64,000 bases of DNA from Bradyrhizobium sp. CB1717 (GCF_029714325.1 NZ_CP121666.1:806001-870000); one strand, 5' to 3'; counted from the first letter of the stretch, positions 1 to 8,440 are shown. Translations and numbers: made by a program. The notes: generated by a model not told the origin, from the letters alone.

Positions 1-2
1 CG

Positions 3-707
3 CATCTCGAGCCCGTGATCTCCGACATCGCCCGGATCATGGGTCTCGCCGTTTGCTACCGCGACGGCAATGTCGCCAAATACGGCCTGGAGAACGCGCT
101 GCTCCCGGTGGATACGATCCTGCTGGAAGTGGTCGCGCCGTTCAAGGACGGCACCACGGCGGGCCGTTTCATCGAGAAGACCGGCGGCCGCGGCGGCTAC
201 ATGGCGATCTTCTGCTGCGATGATCCCGACGAGCGCGGCCGCAATGCCAACGCCATGGGTGTGCGCACCGCCAACGTCATCGACCATGCACCCTATCACG
301 GCGTGCAGCTCCACCCCCGCGACTGCCGCGCCGCCTTCATCGAATTCAACCATACCGAAGGCAGCGATGACATTCTGGGCGCTTATCCACCCGCTGGGCC
401 GGATTGGCAAAAATTCATCCGCACGGATGTGACGCAGGCGCTGACGGGTGTGGAGATGCAGAGCCCGGATCCGGCGGGGCTGGCGGAGCATTGGGGCAAG
501 ATCATCGGAGTTGCGCCGAGTGGCGATGCCGAATTGAAGCTGCCCAATGCCACTTTCCGCTTCGTCAAGGGCGCCAGCGAGATCATGAGCGCGCTGGAGT
601 TTCGCGTGGCTGACGCGGCTCAGGTGCTGCACACCGCCAAGGCGAGGGGACTCGCGGTCGCGGAGAACGAGTTTCTGCTGGGCGGGGTGACATTCCGCGT
701 CAGTTGA
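3..707 (+). CDS. VOC/glyoxalase-like domain protein, 5' end cut by window
   Basis: The frame is open from the first bases of the window, and the residues before the first possible start (GTG at 15) read HLEP, which continues the protein naturally, so the N-terminus lies outside the window. About 234 residues are visible. The sequence has the layout of the Glyoxalase_3 type of the vicinal-oxygen-chelate fold: a first half ending near the HTEGSDD segment and a second half beginning around TGVEMQSPDPAGLAEHW, where one betaalphabetabetabeta unit starts again. Such proteins are often metal-dependent lyases or dioxygenases, but no substrate can be named here. The gene ends just before a palindromic repeat and faces a convergent enoyl-CoA hydratase gene. 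Family call is good; function unknown. Confidence 0.75.
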   Translation, partial: HLEPVISDIARIMGLAVCYRDGNVAKYGLENALLPVDTILLEVVAPFKDGTTAGRFIEKTGGRGGYMAIFCCDDPDERGRNANAMGVRTANVIDHAPYHGVQLHPRDCRAAFIEFNHTEGSDDILGAYPPAGPDWQKFIRTDVTQALTGVEMQSPDPAGLAEHWGKIIGVAPSGDAELKLPNATFRFVKGASEIMSALEFRVADAAQVLHTAKARGLAVAENEFLLGGVTFRVS

Positions 708-716
708 TCGTTCAAA

Positions 717-870
717 CCCTCTCCCCTTGAGGGAGAGGGTGGATCGCCGCGAAGCGGCGAGACGGGTGAGGGGTCTCTCTCCGCACGCACATCGATGAGA
801 GAGAGTCATTTGCGGAGAGATACCCCTCATCCGGCGCTTCGCGCCACCTTCTCCCACAAGGGGAGAAGGA
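717..870. repeat. dispersed palindromic intergenic repeat (CCCTCTCCC type)
   Basis: A long imperfect inverted repeat fills the gap between two convergent genes. It begins CCCTCTCCCCTTGAGGG, has an inner CGCCGCGAAGCGGCG hairpin, and ends with the complementary AAGGGGAGAAGG. Related elements with the same architecture occur at 27109-27250 and 47124-47278. In this convergent position it could also help end transcription from both sides. Confidence 0.7.
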
Positions 871-894
871 AGAAAGAGGTGATCTTCTAAGCCG

Positions 895-1713
895 CTACCT
901 TCCCCTAAAATTCGCCGCGCGGCGCTCTTCCGTGGCTTTCACGCCCTCCTTGAAATCTTCGGTCGCGCGCAGGCGCGTCTGTTCGGCGAGCTCGTGATTG
1001 GTCGCGGCCATGACGCGGTCGGCGAGGCCATTGCGTATCGTGGCGCGGGTCGAGAGCAGGCCGAGCGGGGAGCATTCGGCGATCTCGCCCGCGAGCTTCA
1101 TCGCGGCCGACTTCACCTGGTCCTGCGGCACCAGCTCGTTGGCGAGGCCCCATTTGTAGGCCTCTTCGCCGGTGACGCGGCGGCTGGTGTAGAACATCAG
1201 CTCGGCGTTGTTCTTGCCGATCAGCTCGGGCAGCGTCACGGTCAGGCCGAAGCCGGGATGGAAGCCGAGTTTTGTGAAATTCGCGGAGAAGCGGGCTTCC
1301 GGGCAGGTGACGCGGAAGTCGGCCGACACCGCGAGGCCCAGGCCGCCACCGATCGCTGCTCCTTGCACGGCGGCGACGATCGGCTTCTTGGCGCGGAAGA
1401 TGCGCACGGCCTGGATGTAGAGATGGCTGATCTGCCCGAGATTGTCGGCCGGATCGCCTTTCTTGGCCTGCTCGGCCTCGCGCGCTTCCTGCGCCTGTCG
1501 CGCGGGGTCGCCGAAATTGGCGCCGGCGCAGAACGCCTTGCCTTGCGCCGACAGGACGGAAGCGCGGATTTCGATGTCGCGGTCGAACTCGTCGAGCGCA
1601 TCCGCGATCTGGTTGATCAGCGAGATGTCGAAGAAGTTGAGCGGCGGGCGACGAATCTCGATGGTGCCGACGTGCCCAACCTTCTCGACGCCGATGTCTT
1701 TATACGTGCTCAT
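895..1713 (-). CDS. enoyl-CoA hydratase/isomerase family protein
   Basis: 272 residues, the normal length for the crotonase family, which hydrates or isomerises acyl-CoA thioesters in the cytoplasm. The oxyanion-hole segments are visible: FCAGANFGD near residue 62 and VQGAAIGGGLGLAVSADFR near 115-133. The position of the usual second catalytic Glu is occupied by the FTKLGFHPGFG segment, so activity may differ from a classical hydratase. It is the last gene of a three-gene run transcribed leftwards: acyl-CoA dehydrogenase, acyl-CoA dehydrogenase, hydratase, with 15-17 bp gaps. A GAGG ribosome site precedes the ATG at 1713. The operon context says it handles the enoyl-CoA product of the two dehydrogenases. 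The substrate chain is unknown. Confidence 0.9.
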   Translation of the reverse strand: MSTYKDIGVEKVGHVGTIEIRRPPLNFFDISLINQIADALDEFDRDIEIRASVLSAQGKAFCAGANFGDPARQAQEAREAEQAKKGDPADNLGQISHLYIQAVRIFRAKKPIVAAVQGAAIGGGLGLAVSADFRVTCPEARFSANFTKLGFHPGFGLTVTLPELIGKNNAELMFYTSRRVTGEEAYKWGLANELVPQDQVKSAAMKLAGEIAECSPLGLLSTRATIRNGLADRVMAATNHELAEQTRLRATEDFKEGVKATEERRAANFRGR

Positions 1714-1730
1714 GATGATCCTCGATTGAA

Positions 1731-2891
1731 TTAGCGCAGACCAAGCCCGCGGGCGATGATGCCGCGCAGCACCTCGGTGGTGCCGCCCTGGATGGTGAGT
1801 TTCGGCGCGGTCTTGATCGCGAAGTCGAGCTGCCGCTCCAAGGTCTCGCGGTTGGTCGCGGTCTCCTCGACGAAGGCGGCGAGGTCGCGCACGCGGTGCG
1901 GAAGTTGCTGCTCCCAGACCGTGCCGATGTCCTTGACGATGGACGCTTCGACCACCGGCTCCTTGCCGGCCTGCAGCATGCCGGCAACGGAGACCGACAT
2001 GCGCCGCATGGTGTGGAGCTGCGCGACGAGGCGGCCGATGCCTTCGGCGCTGCGCGTGTCCGGGTTGGGACCGACCGCGCGCACCAGCTCCGTCAGCACG
2101 TAATAGGTTTCGAGAAAGCGCTCGGGACCCGAACGCTCATAGGCGAGCTCGCTCGTCGCCTGCTTCCAGGCGCCGTCGACTTCGCCGAGCACGTGATCGT
2201 CGGGGATGAAGTGATCGGTGAAGACGACCTCGTTGAACTCGTACTGTCCGGTGATCTGGCCGATCGGGTTCACCTTGATGCCCGGCTGCTTCATCTTGAC
2301 CAGGAACTGGGTCAGGCCGTGACGGCGGTTTTCCTTGGTCGGCGGCGAGGTCCGGAAGATCGCGATCATGTAGTCGGCGATGTGCGCCGACGAGGTCCAG
2401 ATCTTGGTGCCGTTGATGAGGTAGCCGCCATCCGTCTTGGTCGCGCGCGTCTTCGCCGCGAACAGGTCGGAGCCGGAGTTCGGCTCGCTCATGCCGATGG
2501 CGAAGCAGATCTCGCCGCGGCAGATCCGCGGCAAGATCTCCATCTTGATGTGCTCGGGCGCGTATTTCAGCAGCACCGGCCCGCTCTGGCGATCGGCGAC
2601 GAAGAAGCGCCGCGTCGGCGCATTGGCGACGCGCATCTCCTCGGTCACGACATAACGTTCGAGGAAGGAGCGCTCCTGGCCGCCATATTTTTTCGGCCAG
2701 GTCATCCCCAGCCAGCCCTTGGCGCCGACCCGGCGGGAAAACTCCGGCGCGTCGGTGTCTTCGCGGTTGGGCTTGTTCGGATCGAAGGTGCCGGCGGCGA
2801 TCTCTTCGGCGAGGAAGGCGCGCACTTCCTTGCGCAGCTGTTCGCACTTTTCCGGCAGGCGGATCGGATCGAAACGGAGGGCAGCGGTCAT
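1731..2891 (-). CDS. acyl-CoA dehydrogenase family protein (large partner)
   Basis: 386 residues with the full acyl-CoA dehydrogenase layout: helical N-terminal domain, a central beta domain with FAIGMSEPNSGSD (the flavin/substrate segment) near 150, and a C-terminal helical domain ending IQGGTTEVLRGIIARGLG, the typical FAD-binding tail. Members oxidise acyl-CoA to enoyl-CoA and pass electrons to ETF. The start ATG at 2891 has a purine-rich GGAGAGAG site. It follows by 15 bp a second, more diverged dehydrogenase gene. Paired adjacent genes of this type in steroid side-chain catabolism form alpha2beta2 heteromers in which the subunits share the FAD site (established for mycobacterial FadE pairs). 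That the same holds here is inference. Confidence 0.92.
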   Translation of the reverse strand: MTAALRFDPIRLPEKCEQLRKEVRAFLAEEIAAGTFDPNKPNREDTDAPEFSRRVGAKGWLGMTWPKKYGGQERSFLERYVVTEEMRVANAPTRRFFVADRQSGPVLLKYAPEHIKMEILPRICRGEICFAIGMSEPNSGSDLFAAKTRATKTDGGYLINGTKIWTSSAHIADYMIAIFRTSPPTKENRRHGLTQFLVKMKQPGIKVNPIGQITGQYEFNEVVFTDHFIPDDHVLGEVDGAWKQATSELAYERSGPERFLETYYVLTELVRAVGPNPDTRSAEGIGRLVAQLHTMRRMSVSVAGMLQAGKEPVVEASIVKDIGTVWEQQLPHRVRDLAAFVEETATNRETLERQLDFAIKTAPKLTIQGGTTEVLRGIIARGLGLR

Positions 2892-2906
2892 GTGTTCTCT
2901 CTCCGA

Positions 2907-3971
2907 TCAGCGCGACGCCACGAGCGGCCACAATTCATCGGCGCCTCTGGTGGCGACCAGCTTGCCGAGCTCGACCGCCCAATGGCTTTCCGAACCGAAA
3001 TCGTCACGCCAGGCCAGTGCCCGCAGCGAATAACGGTGCAGGATGTGCTCCATGGTGAAGCCGATCGCGCCGTGGACCTGATGCGCGATGCTGCCGCCCT
3101 TTTCGGCGGCTTCCGCGCAGCGGATCTTTGCGGAGGCCGCTTCGAGATAGACTTCGTCGTTAAAGCTCTTTGCATTCGCGATGGCGTCGGCCGCCGAGGT
3201 CGCGGCCGCGAGCGCTGCGGCGGACTCGCCGGCAAGCCGCGCGAGATTGTGCTGCACCGCCTGGAATTTCGATATCTTCTTCTCGAAGGCGACGCGCTCG
3301 TTGGAATAGCGCACGGAAATGTCGAGCATCGCTTCCAGCGCGCCGGCGATCTGCAGGCTGCGCGCAACGCCGCCCATCAGCATCAGATTGGTCTGCTCAA
3401 AGCCCTCTGGCGCTGGCTTGATGGTGATCGGCTGGACCTTGTCGAGCGTCACGGTGTCGCTGTGGTCGTAGCCGACATTGAGCCCGGATTCGATCCGGCC
3501 CTTGCTGGCATCGACCAGCGCGATGACCGCGCCATCCTTGCCGTGCGCCAGCACCGCAAAATGTTTCGCCGCCTTGGCGAAGGGCACGCCGCGGGCGCGG
3601 CCGGAGAGCGCGCCGTCGGCATCAAGGGTAATGCGATCCTTCGGAGACGCCGGCACGATTGTCATCTCGCCCTCGGGCGCGGCGATCCCGGCCTGTGCGA
3701 GCAGCCAGCCCGCCAGCATCGTCTCGGCGAGGGGAACCGCGACCGCGAAGCGGCCGGCGGCGTTCAGCAAGGCAAAACCGTCGGCAAGGCTCGCGCCGGA
3801 GCCGCCGAGATCGTCGGGCACCCACGCCAGCGGCAGGCCGGCTTCGCTCAGCGCCTGCCACAGCGGCGCCTGCCATGAATTGTTCTTGTCGTTGTTGATG
3901 GTCTGCGGATCGGCGAGATCGGCGAAGATTTTTTCCGCGGTCTCGACGACGATATTGTCACTCTCCGCCAC
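2907..3971 (-). CDS. acyl-CoA dehydrogenase family protein (diverged partner)
   Basis: 354 residues from a GTG start at 3971, chosen because GGGGAA lies just upstream and because the earlier in-frame ATG (4070) would add a basic, unrelated N-terminus. The fold is recognisable by WQALSEAGLPLAWVPDDLGG near 30, the helical segment ERVAFEKKISKFQAVQHNLA and HQVHGAIGFTMEHILHRY near the C-terminus. The central FAD-binding and TEP-type segment is poorly conserved and the protein is shorter than its neighbour, as in the small subunit of heteromeric acyl-CoA dehydrogenases. It is first in the leftward operon with the second dehydrogenase and the enoyl-CoA hydratase. It likely works only as a complex with the downstream gene product (inference). 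Confidence 0.88.
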   Translation of the reverse strand: MAESDNIVVETAEKIFADLADPQTINNDKNNSWQAPLWQALSEAGLPLAWVPDDLGGSGASLADGFALLNAAGRFAVAVPLAETMLAGWLLAQAGIAAPEGEMTIVPASPKDRITLDADGALSGRARGVPFAKAAKHFAVLAHGKDGAVIALVDASKGRIESGLNVGYDHSDTVTLDKVQPITIKPAPEGFEQTNLMLMGGVARSLQIAGALEAMLDISVRYSNERVAFEKKISKFQAVQHNLARLAGESAAALAAATSAADAIANAKSFNDEVYLEAASAKIRCAEAAEKGGSIAHQVHGAIGFTMEHILHRYSLRALAWRDDFGSESHWAVELGKLVATRGADELWPLVASR

Positions 3972-4130
3972 AGCGTTCCCCGTGTTTTGCCATTGACGCA
4001 TTCGGTCCGATCGGCCGGCGCGCGGTCTCTTCTTGCGCCCGATGATCGGAAAAAGCCATGGCCCTGACAAGCGTTGATCGCAGGTCCATCTGCGGCGCCG
4101 GCATGGGGGCAGGCTTCAAGAAATGCTAAT

Positions 4131-4143
4131 TCCGCTTAGCGGA
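4131..4143. promoter_or_regulatory. perfect 13-nt palindrome in the divergent promoter region
   Basis: TCCGCTTAGCGGA is a perfect dyad (6-bp arms, 1-nt centre) lying between the divergent acyl-CoA dehydrogenase operon (start 3971) and the SDR gene (start 4219). Its position suits an operator for a dimeric regulator, for example of IclR or TetR type. No regulator gene is adjacent, so the assignment is inference. Confidence 0.4.
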
Positions 4144-4218
4144 GTTTGCTCGATTTGCAGGGCGCGGCAAACTCGCTAAACAGGGCGCCAGCAACTTACA
4201 AAAGGAAGGAAATACCGG

Positions 4219-5004
4219 ATGGCAAAGGACGGCTTGTGCGCAATCGTGACGGGGTCCGCATCCGGCCTCGGCGCTGCGACCGCGGAAATTCTCGCCCGGA
4301 GCGGAGCGCGGCTCGTCATCAACTATTCGTCGAGCCAGAAGGAGGCCGAGGCCACCGCGGAAGTCTGCCGCAAGGCGGGCGCCGCGGAGGTGCTGGTTGC
4401 GCAGGGCGACGTCTCGAAGGATGAGGATTGCCGCAAGATCGTCGCGGCAGCCAGCGGCTGGGGCCGCCTCGACATTCTTGTCAACAATGCCGGCACCACC
4501 AAGCATGTCGCCCATGCCGATCTCGACGGCTTGTCGGCTGAAGATTTCCAGCGGCTCTATGGCGTCAACACCATCGGCCCGTTCCAGATGGTGCGCGCCG
4601 CGCGCAGCCTGCTTGAAGCCGGCGCGAAAGCTTCCGGGCGGCCGTCGGCGGTGGTGAACGTGTCGTCGGTCGCCGGCATCAGCGGCGTCGGTTCATCGAT
4701 CGCCTATGCCGCAAGCAAGGGCGCGCTCAACACCATGACCTTGTCGCTGTCGCGCGCGCTGGCGCCGCTGATCCGCGTCAACACGGTGTGTCCCGGCTAT
4801 ATCGACACGCCCTGGTTCACCAAGGGCCGTGGCGAGGCGGGCGCGAAAGCAGTGCGCGACAGCGTGGTGGCGAAGGTGCCGCTGAAGGTCGCATCATCCG
4901 CGGACGACATCGCGCAGCTCGTCTGCTTCCTGGCGATGCCGGCGTCCAGCAACATGACCGGCGAGGTCGTGCGCATGGATGCGGGGATGCATCTGATTAC
5001 CTAA
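4219..5004 (+). CDS. SDR family NAD(P)-dependent oxidoreductase
   Basis: 261 residues, classical short-chain dehydrogenase length. The cofactor motif TGSASGLG is at residues 11-18, NNAG lies near residue 90, the catalytic Ser is in VVNVSSVAG, and Tyr163-x3-Lys167 (YAASK) is the active site. The PG motif (CPGYIDTPWF) follows. These enzymes reduce or oxidise alcohol/keto groups in the cytoplasm; many act on 3-hydroxyacyl-CoA. The ATG at 4219 follows AGGAAGGAA. It is transcribed divergently from the acyl-CoA dehydrogenase operon, sharing a 247-bp region with a palindrome, so it may supply the 3-hydroxyacyl dehydrogenase step of the same pathway (inference). Confidence 0.93.
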   Translation: MAKDGLCAIVTGSASGLGAATAEILARSGARLVINYSSSQKEAEATAEVCRKAGAAEVLVAQGDVSKDEDCRKIVAAASGWGRLDILVNNAGTTKHVAHADLDGLSAEDFQRLYGVNTIGPFQMVRAARSLLEAGAKASGRPSAVVNVSSVAGISGVGSSIAYAASKGALNTMTLSLSRALAPLIRVNTVCPGYIDTPWFTKGRGEAGAKAVRDSVVAKVPLKVASSADDIAQLVCFLAMPASSNMTGEVVRMDAGMHLIT

Positions 5005-5006
5005 TT

Positions 5007-5093
5007 CGTCATTGCGAGCGAAGCGAAGCAATCCAGAAAGTGTCCGCGGTGACAGTCTGGATTGCTTCGTCGCAAGAGCTCCTCGCAATGACG
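5007..5093. repeat. dispersed inverted repeat (CGTCATTGCGAGC type)
   Basis: Begins CGTCATTGCGAGCGAAGCG and ends with the complementary CTCGCAATGACG, with AAGCAATCCAGA/TCTGGATTGCTT as the inner arm. A close relative lies at 7524-7603. It sits directly after the SDR stop codon and could fold as a long hairpin in RNA. Confidence 0.75.
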
Positions 5094-5132
5094 ATGTGGA
5101 GGCAGTGTGCCTTCCACCGACGCCTTGGCGAG

Positions 5133-5405
5133 CTACCCCTTTATCACCCCGCTCGCCACCAGCCGGTGCCAGATGAACAGCACCACCACTGCGCCGATCG
5201 TGGCCATGATGAAGCCGGCGCCCTGGTCCGGACTGTAATGGCCGATGGCCTGGCCGACGAAAGTCGCCAGAAACGCACCCGCAATGCCGAGGATGGTGGT
5301 GAGGATGAAGCCGCTCGGGTTGTTCGGCCCCGGTGCGAGCCAGCGCGCGATGAGGCCGGCGACGAAGCCGACGATGATGATCCACAACAGGCCGCCGAAA
5401 CTCAT
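5133..5405 (-). CDS. GlsB/YeaQ/YmgE family small membrane protein
   Basis: 90 residues with three hydrophobic segments (about 4-22, 31-50 and 64-83) and the glycine-rich helices of the transglycosylase-associated/YeaQ family: FVAGLIARWL in helix 1, TTILGIAGAFLATFVG in helix 2 and FIMATIGAVVVLFIWH in helix 3. These are inner-membrane proteins of unknown biochemical role, often induced by general stress. The ATG at 5405 follows a clear AAGGGGAG site. It stands alone between the SDR gene and a YidB-like gene on the same strand. The family call is firm; no function is established. Confidence 0.9.
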   Translation of the reverse strand: MSFGGLLWIIIVGFVAGLIARWLAPGPNNPSGFILTTILGIAGAFLATFVGQAIGHYSPDQGAGFIMATIGAVVVLFIWHRLVASGVIKG

Positions 5406-5505
5406 GACAGTGCTCCCCTTGCCTGGAATTCGCAGAGCGTGATCCGGTGAAGTGTGCAGCGGTTTTCCGAGCGGATCACGCTCAAAACGGAACTGAAGAC
5501 TTCTC

Positions 5506-6099
5506 CTAAATCCTGCCGGATAGCTCGTTCTCGGTCGGCACCCGTCCGTCCGGCGTCAGATGGTCGATCACCTGCGGCAGGTACTGGCTGAGACCGGAGA
5601 GCAGCTCCTCGCGCGACAACCCGCTCTGGGCGGACAGGCTCTCAATCTGGTCGGCGCCGAGCGCGCTCGCGAGATCGCCGGGCGCGATCGGCTTGTTCTC
5701 GCCCTTGCCGACCCAGGAATTCGCGGCCTCGCCGTGGCCGCCCTGCTGAAGCTGGTTGAGGAGATCGCCGAGCCCGCCGCTCAGCACGGTGCCCGCCGCG
5801 CCACCCGCGAGCAGGCCACCGAGGCCGCCCTTGAGCAGATCGCTGAGGCCGCCGCTGCCGCCGGGAAGCGTGGCGTTGCCGGTGTTGACGGGTGTCGGAG
5901 GCGGCAGCGGCGAGCGCTGCTGCGGGGCAGGCGCCGCGTCGGGCTGGCCGGCCGTCAGATGCTTGAAGGCCTTCCAGGCGAGCAGGCCGAGCAGCGCCAT
6001 GGTCATTGGCGACATGCCGCCGGAGGATTGCTCTGAGCTTGGCGTGCTCGGGCCGCGGGGGCCGTTCTGCATGCCGTTGAGGACATCGAGTAGACCCAT
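5506..6099 (-). CDS. YidB family protein (DUF937)
   Basis: 197 residues from the ATG at 6099, preceded by AAAGGAGAG; an upstream ATG at 6165 is open but has no comparable site. The N-terminal half is low-complexity: MGLLDVLNGMQNG, a short hydrophobic patch (MTMALLGLLAWKAFKHL) and a Pro/Gln linker. The C-terminal half from about residue 85 has the glycine-rich GGLGGLLAGGAAGTVLSGG stretch and the conserved NSWVGKGEN plus DLASALGADQIESLSAQSG segments of YidB-like proteins. The ending, DHLTPDGRVPTENEL, is typical of the family. Function is unknown. It is divergent from the ketopantoate-reductase-like gene. Confidence 0.9.
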   Translation of the reverse strand: MGLLDVLNGMQNGPRGPSTPSSEQSSGGMSPMTMALLGLLAWKAFKHLTAGQPDAAPAPQQRSPLPPPTPVNTGNATLPGGSGGLSDLLKGGLGGLLAGGAAGTVLSGGLGDLLNQLQQGGHGEAANSWVGKGENKPIAPGDLASALGADQIESLSAQSGLSREELLSGLSQYLPQVIDHLTPDGRVPTENELSGRI

Positions 6100-6262
6100 G
6101 GTGCTCTCCTTTGGCGTCTCGTTCGGCGAGCGCTCGCCGCTGACTGCCCCCCGGGGCGAAAACATATGGGGCTCTCATGACGGTTACAAGGCGGATGCGC
6201 CGCAACCAATGGGCAGGCGGCGTTGCCTCTGCTATCGAAGGCGGGACGTTAAGGAGAACGGG

Positions 6263-7270
6263 GTGGTTACGGATCGACCCATCGTGGTGGCCGGCGCGGG
6301 CGCCATCGGCTGTTTCGTCGGCGGCATGCTGGCAGCGGCCGGCCGCCGCGTCGCGCTGCTGGTGCGGCCGCGGGTGAAGACCGAGATCGAGCGGTTCGGC
6401 CTGCGGCTCACCGATTTCGACGGCGCCGAGACGAAGCTCGGTGCCGGCCAGCTCGCGCTCTCGGAAGACCCTTCGATCTTCCACAGCGCCGGCATCGTGC
6501 TGGTGACGGTGAAGAGCGCCGACACCGCCGATGTCGCGGACCAGATCGCACAGCATGCGCCGCAGGACGCCGTCATCGTCTCGCTTCAGAACGGGATCGG
6601 CAATGTTGCAATCTTGCGCGAACGCCTCGGCGGCCGGCCTGTGCTCGCCGGCATGGTGCCGTTCAACGTGGTCGCGATGGGCGAGGGGCGTTTCCACCGC
6701 TCCAGCTCCGGCGACATCCACGTCGGAGAAGACGCGGCGAACACCGCCGGGGCACTTTCGGTGTCCGGCCTTCACATGCGTGCGAGCGGTGACATCACCG
6801 GCGTGCAATGGGGCAAGCTGATCATCAATCTGAACAACGCGCTGAGCGCGCTGTCCGACATGCCGCTCGCCGCGCAACTGGCGAGCCGCGACTGGCGAAG
6901 ATTGTTTGCCGACCAGATGGCGGAGGGGCTGGCCGCGCTGCACGCTGCCGGCATCGCGCCGGCGTCGTCAACGCCGATCCCGATGAACTGGTCTCCGACA
7001 TTGCTGCGGCTGCCCGACATGATCTTCAACGCGATCCTCGGGCGGACCATGAAGATCGATCCCGAGGCGCGCTCCTCGATGTGGCAGGATCTGAAGCAGG
7101 GCCGCAAGACCGAGATCGACTATCTCCAGGGCGCGGTCATCGCACTTGCAGAGCAGAACAATGTCGCCGTGCCGCTGATGCGCCGCATTGTTGCGCTGGT
7201 GAAGGAGGCGGAAGTTGCCGGCAACGGCCCGCCCGGGCTGTCGCCGCAGCAGATTCGCGGGACGGCCTGA
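6263..7270 (+). CDS. ketopantoate reductase family protein (PanE/ApbA-like)
   Basis: 335 residues from GTG 6263, which follows AAGGAGAAC; the reading frame is open far upstream but that part is antisense to the YidB-like gene. The N-terminus VVAGAGAIGCFVGGMLA is the NADPH-binding Rossmann motif. QWGKLIINLNNALSALSD contains the conserved catalytic Lys and Asn, and GRKTEIDYLQG the substrate-binding Glu region. Bona fide PanE reduces 2-dehydropantoate in coenzyme A synthesis, but the family includes many reductases of other 2-keto acids. A second paralogue lies at 29240-30214, so at least one is probably not the pantoate enzyme. It is followed by a small secreted protein gene. Confidence 0.9.
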   Translation: MVTDRPIVVAGAGAIGCFVGGMLAAAGRRVALLVRPRVKTEIERFGLRLTDFDGAETKLGAGQLALSEDPSIFHSAGIVLVTVKSADTADVADQIAQHAPQDAVIVSLQNGIGNVAILRERLGGRPVLAGMVPFNVVAMGEGRFHRSSSGDIHVGEDAANTAGALSVSGLHMRASGDITGVQWGKLIINLNNALSALSDMPLAAQLASRDWRRLFADQMAEGLAALHAAGIAPASSTPIPMNWSPTLLRLPDMIFNAILGRTMKIDPEARSSMWQDLKQGRKTEIDYLQGAVIALAEQNNVAVPLMRRIVALVKEAEVAGNGPPGLSPQQIRGTA

Positions 7271-7287
7271 GTGCAGGGAGGAAGGCG

Positions 7288-7497
7288 ATGAGGCGTTGTT
7301 TGATGATCGGGCTCGCGCTGACCACGGTCTGCGTCGGATCGACGCTCGCCCTCGCGAGGCCGCCGACGGTCATGACCTCGCCCGGCTATGACAGGCGATT
7401 GCAGGAGAGCAGGTCGCAGCTGGGTGGTTCAACGGCGGCGACAGCGGATGCGCCAGTGACAAAGCCGAAGCGTACAAAGAAGAAGCACGCGAATTGA
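7288..7497 (+). CDS. small exported protein, unknown function
   Basis: 69 residues starting at an ATG preceded by GGGAGGAAGG, 17 bp after the reductase gene, so probably co-transcribed. Residues 1-23 form a signal peptide (MRRCLMIGLALTTVCVGST followed by LALA-R). The mature part is short and polar, with a very basic tail (KPKRTKKKHAN). No domain is recognised. It is probably periplasmic or wall-associated; the basic tail could bind anionic polymers, but that is speculation. Confidence 0.65.
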   Translation: MRRCLMIGLALTTVCVGSTLALARPPTVMTSPGYDRRLQESRSQLGGSTAATADAPVTKPKRTKKKHAN

Positions 7498-7523
7498 GGA
7501 TCGGGCGGGAATCTCTATCCATT

Positions 7524-7603
7524 CGTCATTGCGAGCGCAGCGAAGCAATCCAGAATCCCTCCGCGGAAAGACTCTGGATTGCTTCGCTGCGCTCGCAATG
7601 ACG
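7524..7603. repeat. dispersed inverted repeat (CGTCATTGCGAGC type)
   Basis: Near-perfect dyad: CGTCATTGCGAGCGCAGCG at the left end and its complement CGCTGCGCTCGCAATGACG at the right, with AAGCAATCCAGA inside. Same family as 5007-5093. It lies between two convergent genes and could act as a bidirectional transcription stop. Confidence 0.75.
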
Positions 7604-7614
7604 GCTGTGGCTGG

Positions 7615-8232
7615 CTACCCCTTCTTTGCCGGCTTGCTCGGCGTCGGGCTGAACAGCTTCTTGAGGTCGTTCAAGCTTTCCGACAGCCGCGGCCATTCGC
7701 AGGAGAACGAGCCCTTGGTGCATGCGCCCTTCGGGCGCTGGCCGACAGCCTGCTGCACCTTCGGCCGCTCGACCGGGATAGGCACCCGCTCGGTCTCGGT
7801 TCGCAGGGCGATCTGCTGAAGCTGCTGGACCTGTTGCTCCTGCTGCTCGCGCTGCTGGCGGGCCGTGGCCTGGGCCGCTTCATTGCTGCGGCGCTGATTG
7901 GCGAGGTAGGCGGTATAGGTTTCGTCGATCTTCTTCTGCTCCTCCGGCGTCGGGTTGGGACCTGCGATGTCGAAGGTGCGGTCCTGGAGGAAGTCGTAAT
8001 AGGTGTAGCCGCCACCCGGCTTGCGGCGGCCGGCGAACTTGGCGTTGCAATCGGCGAGCGCGGCTGTCTTCTCGGCCTTGGTTGCGGCCTTCTCGGCGGC
8101 ATCGGCGCATTCCTCGAAGTCGACGGGCGCGCGTTTCCACCATTGCGCCTGGGCATGCGACTGCGTCAGCAGAAAAAATCCTGCTGCGGCAACGAGAAGC
8201 GCCGCACGACGCGATGCAACGACAAGCGACAT
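7615..8232 (-). CDS. exported Gln-rich coiled-coil protein, unknown function
   Basis: 205 residues. A signal peptide covers about 1-30 (ALLVAAAGFFLLTQSHAQA). The mature domain begins QWWKRAPVDFEECADAAEKA and carries paired Cys residues (ECAD, DCNAKF) that may form a disulfide. Residues about 110-150 are a strongly Gln/Arg-rich helix (QQREQQEQQVQQLQQ) expected to be a coiled coil. Two more Cys follow (GACTKGSFSCEW). No family is recognised with confidence. It is monocistronic and convergent with the preceding gene. Probably periplasmic. Confidence 0.75.
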   Translation of the reverse strand: MSLVVASRRAALLVAAAGFFLLTQSHAQAQWWKRAPVDFEECADAAEKAATKAEKTAALADCNAKFAGRRKPGGGYTYYDFLQDRTFDIAGPNPTPEEQKKIDETYTAYLANQRRSNEAAQATARQQREQQEQQVQQLQQIALRTETERVPIPVERPKVQQAVGQRPKGACTKGSFSCEWPRLSESLNDLKKLFSPTPSKPAKKG

Positions 8233-8440
8233 TTTACGAGGGCATTCCTTACACGACTCAACCCGAACCGAGTCGGACCAGATTTTTGCCCCTTTATCGC
8301 CGGCTTGTCACCCATGGAACCCGGGAATTTCATGGCTGCGATGCTGACATTTTTTGCTTGACGTGGCGCGGGAGGCACAGCCGCGCGGCACGTGATGCGC
8401 GTAGACTTTTAACGATTTGAATCCGAGAGGAATCTTCGTC

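Noticed and set aside
1896..3878. 660-codon plus-strand frame
   Set aside because: Antisense shadow of the two acyl-CoA dehydrogenase genes in GC-rich DNA.
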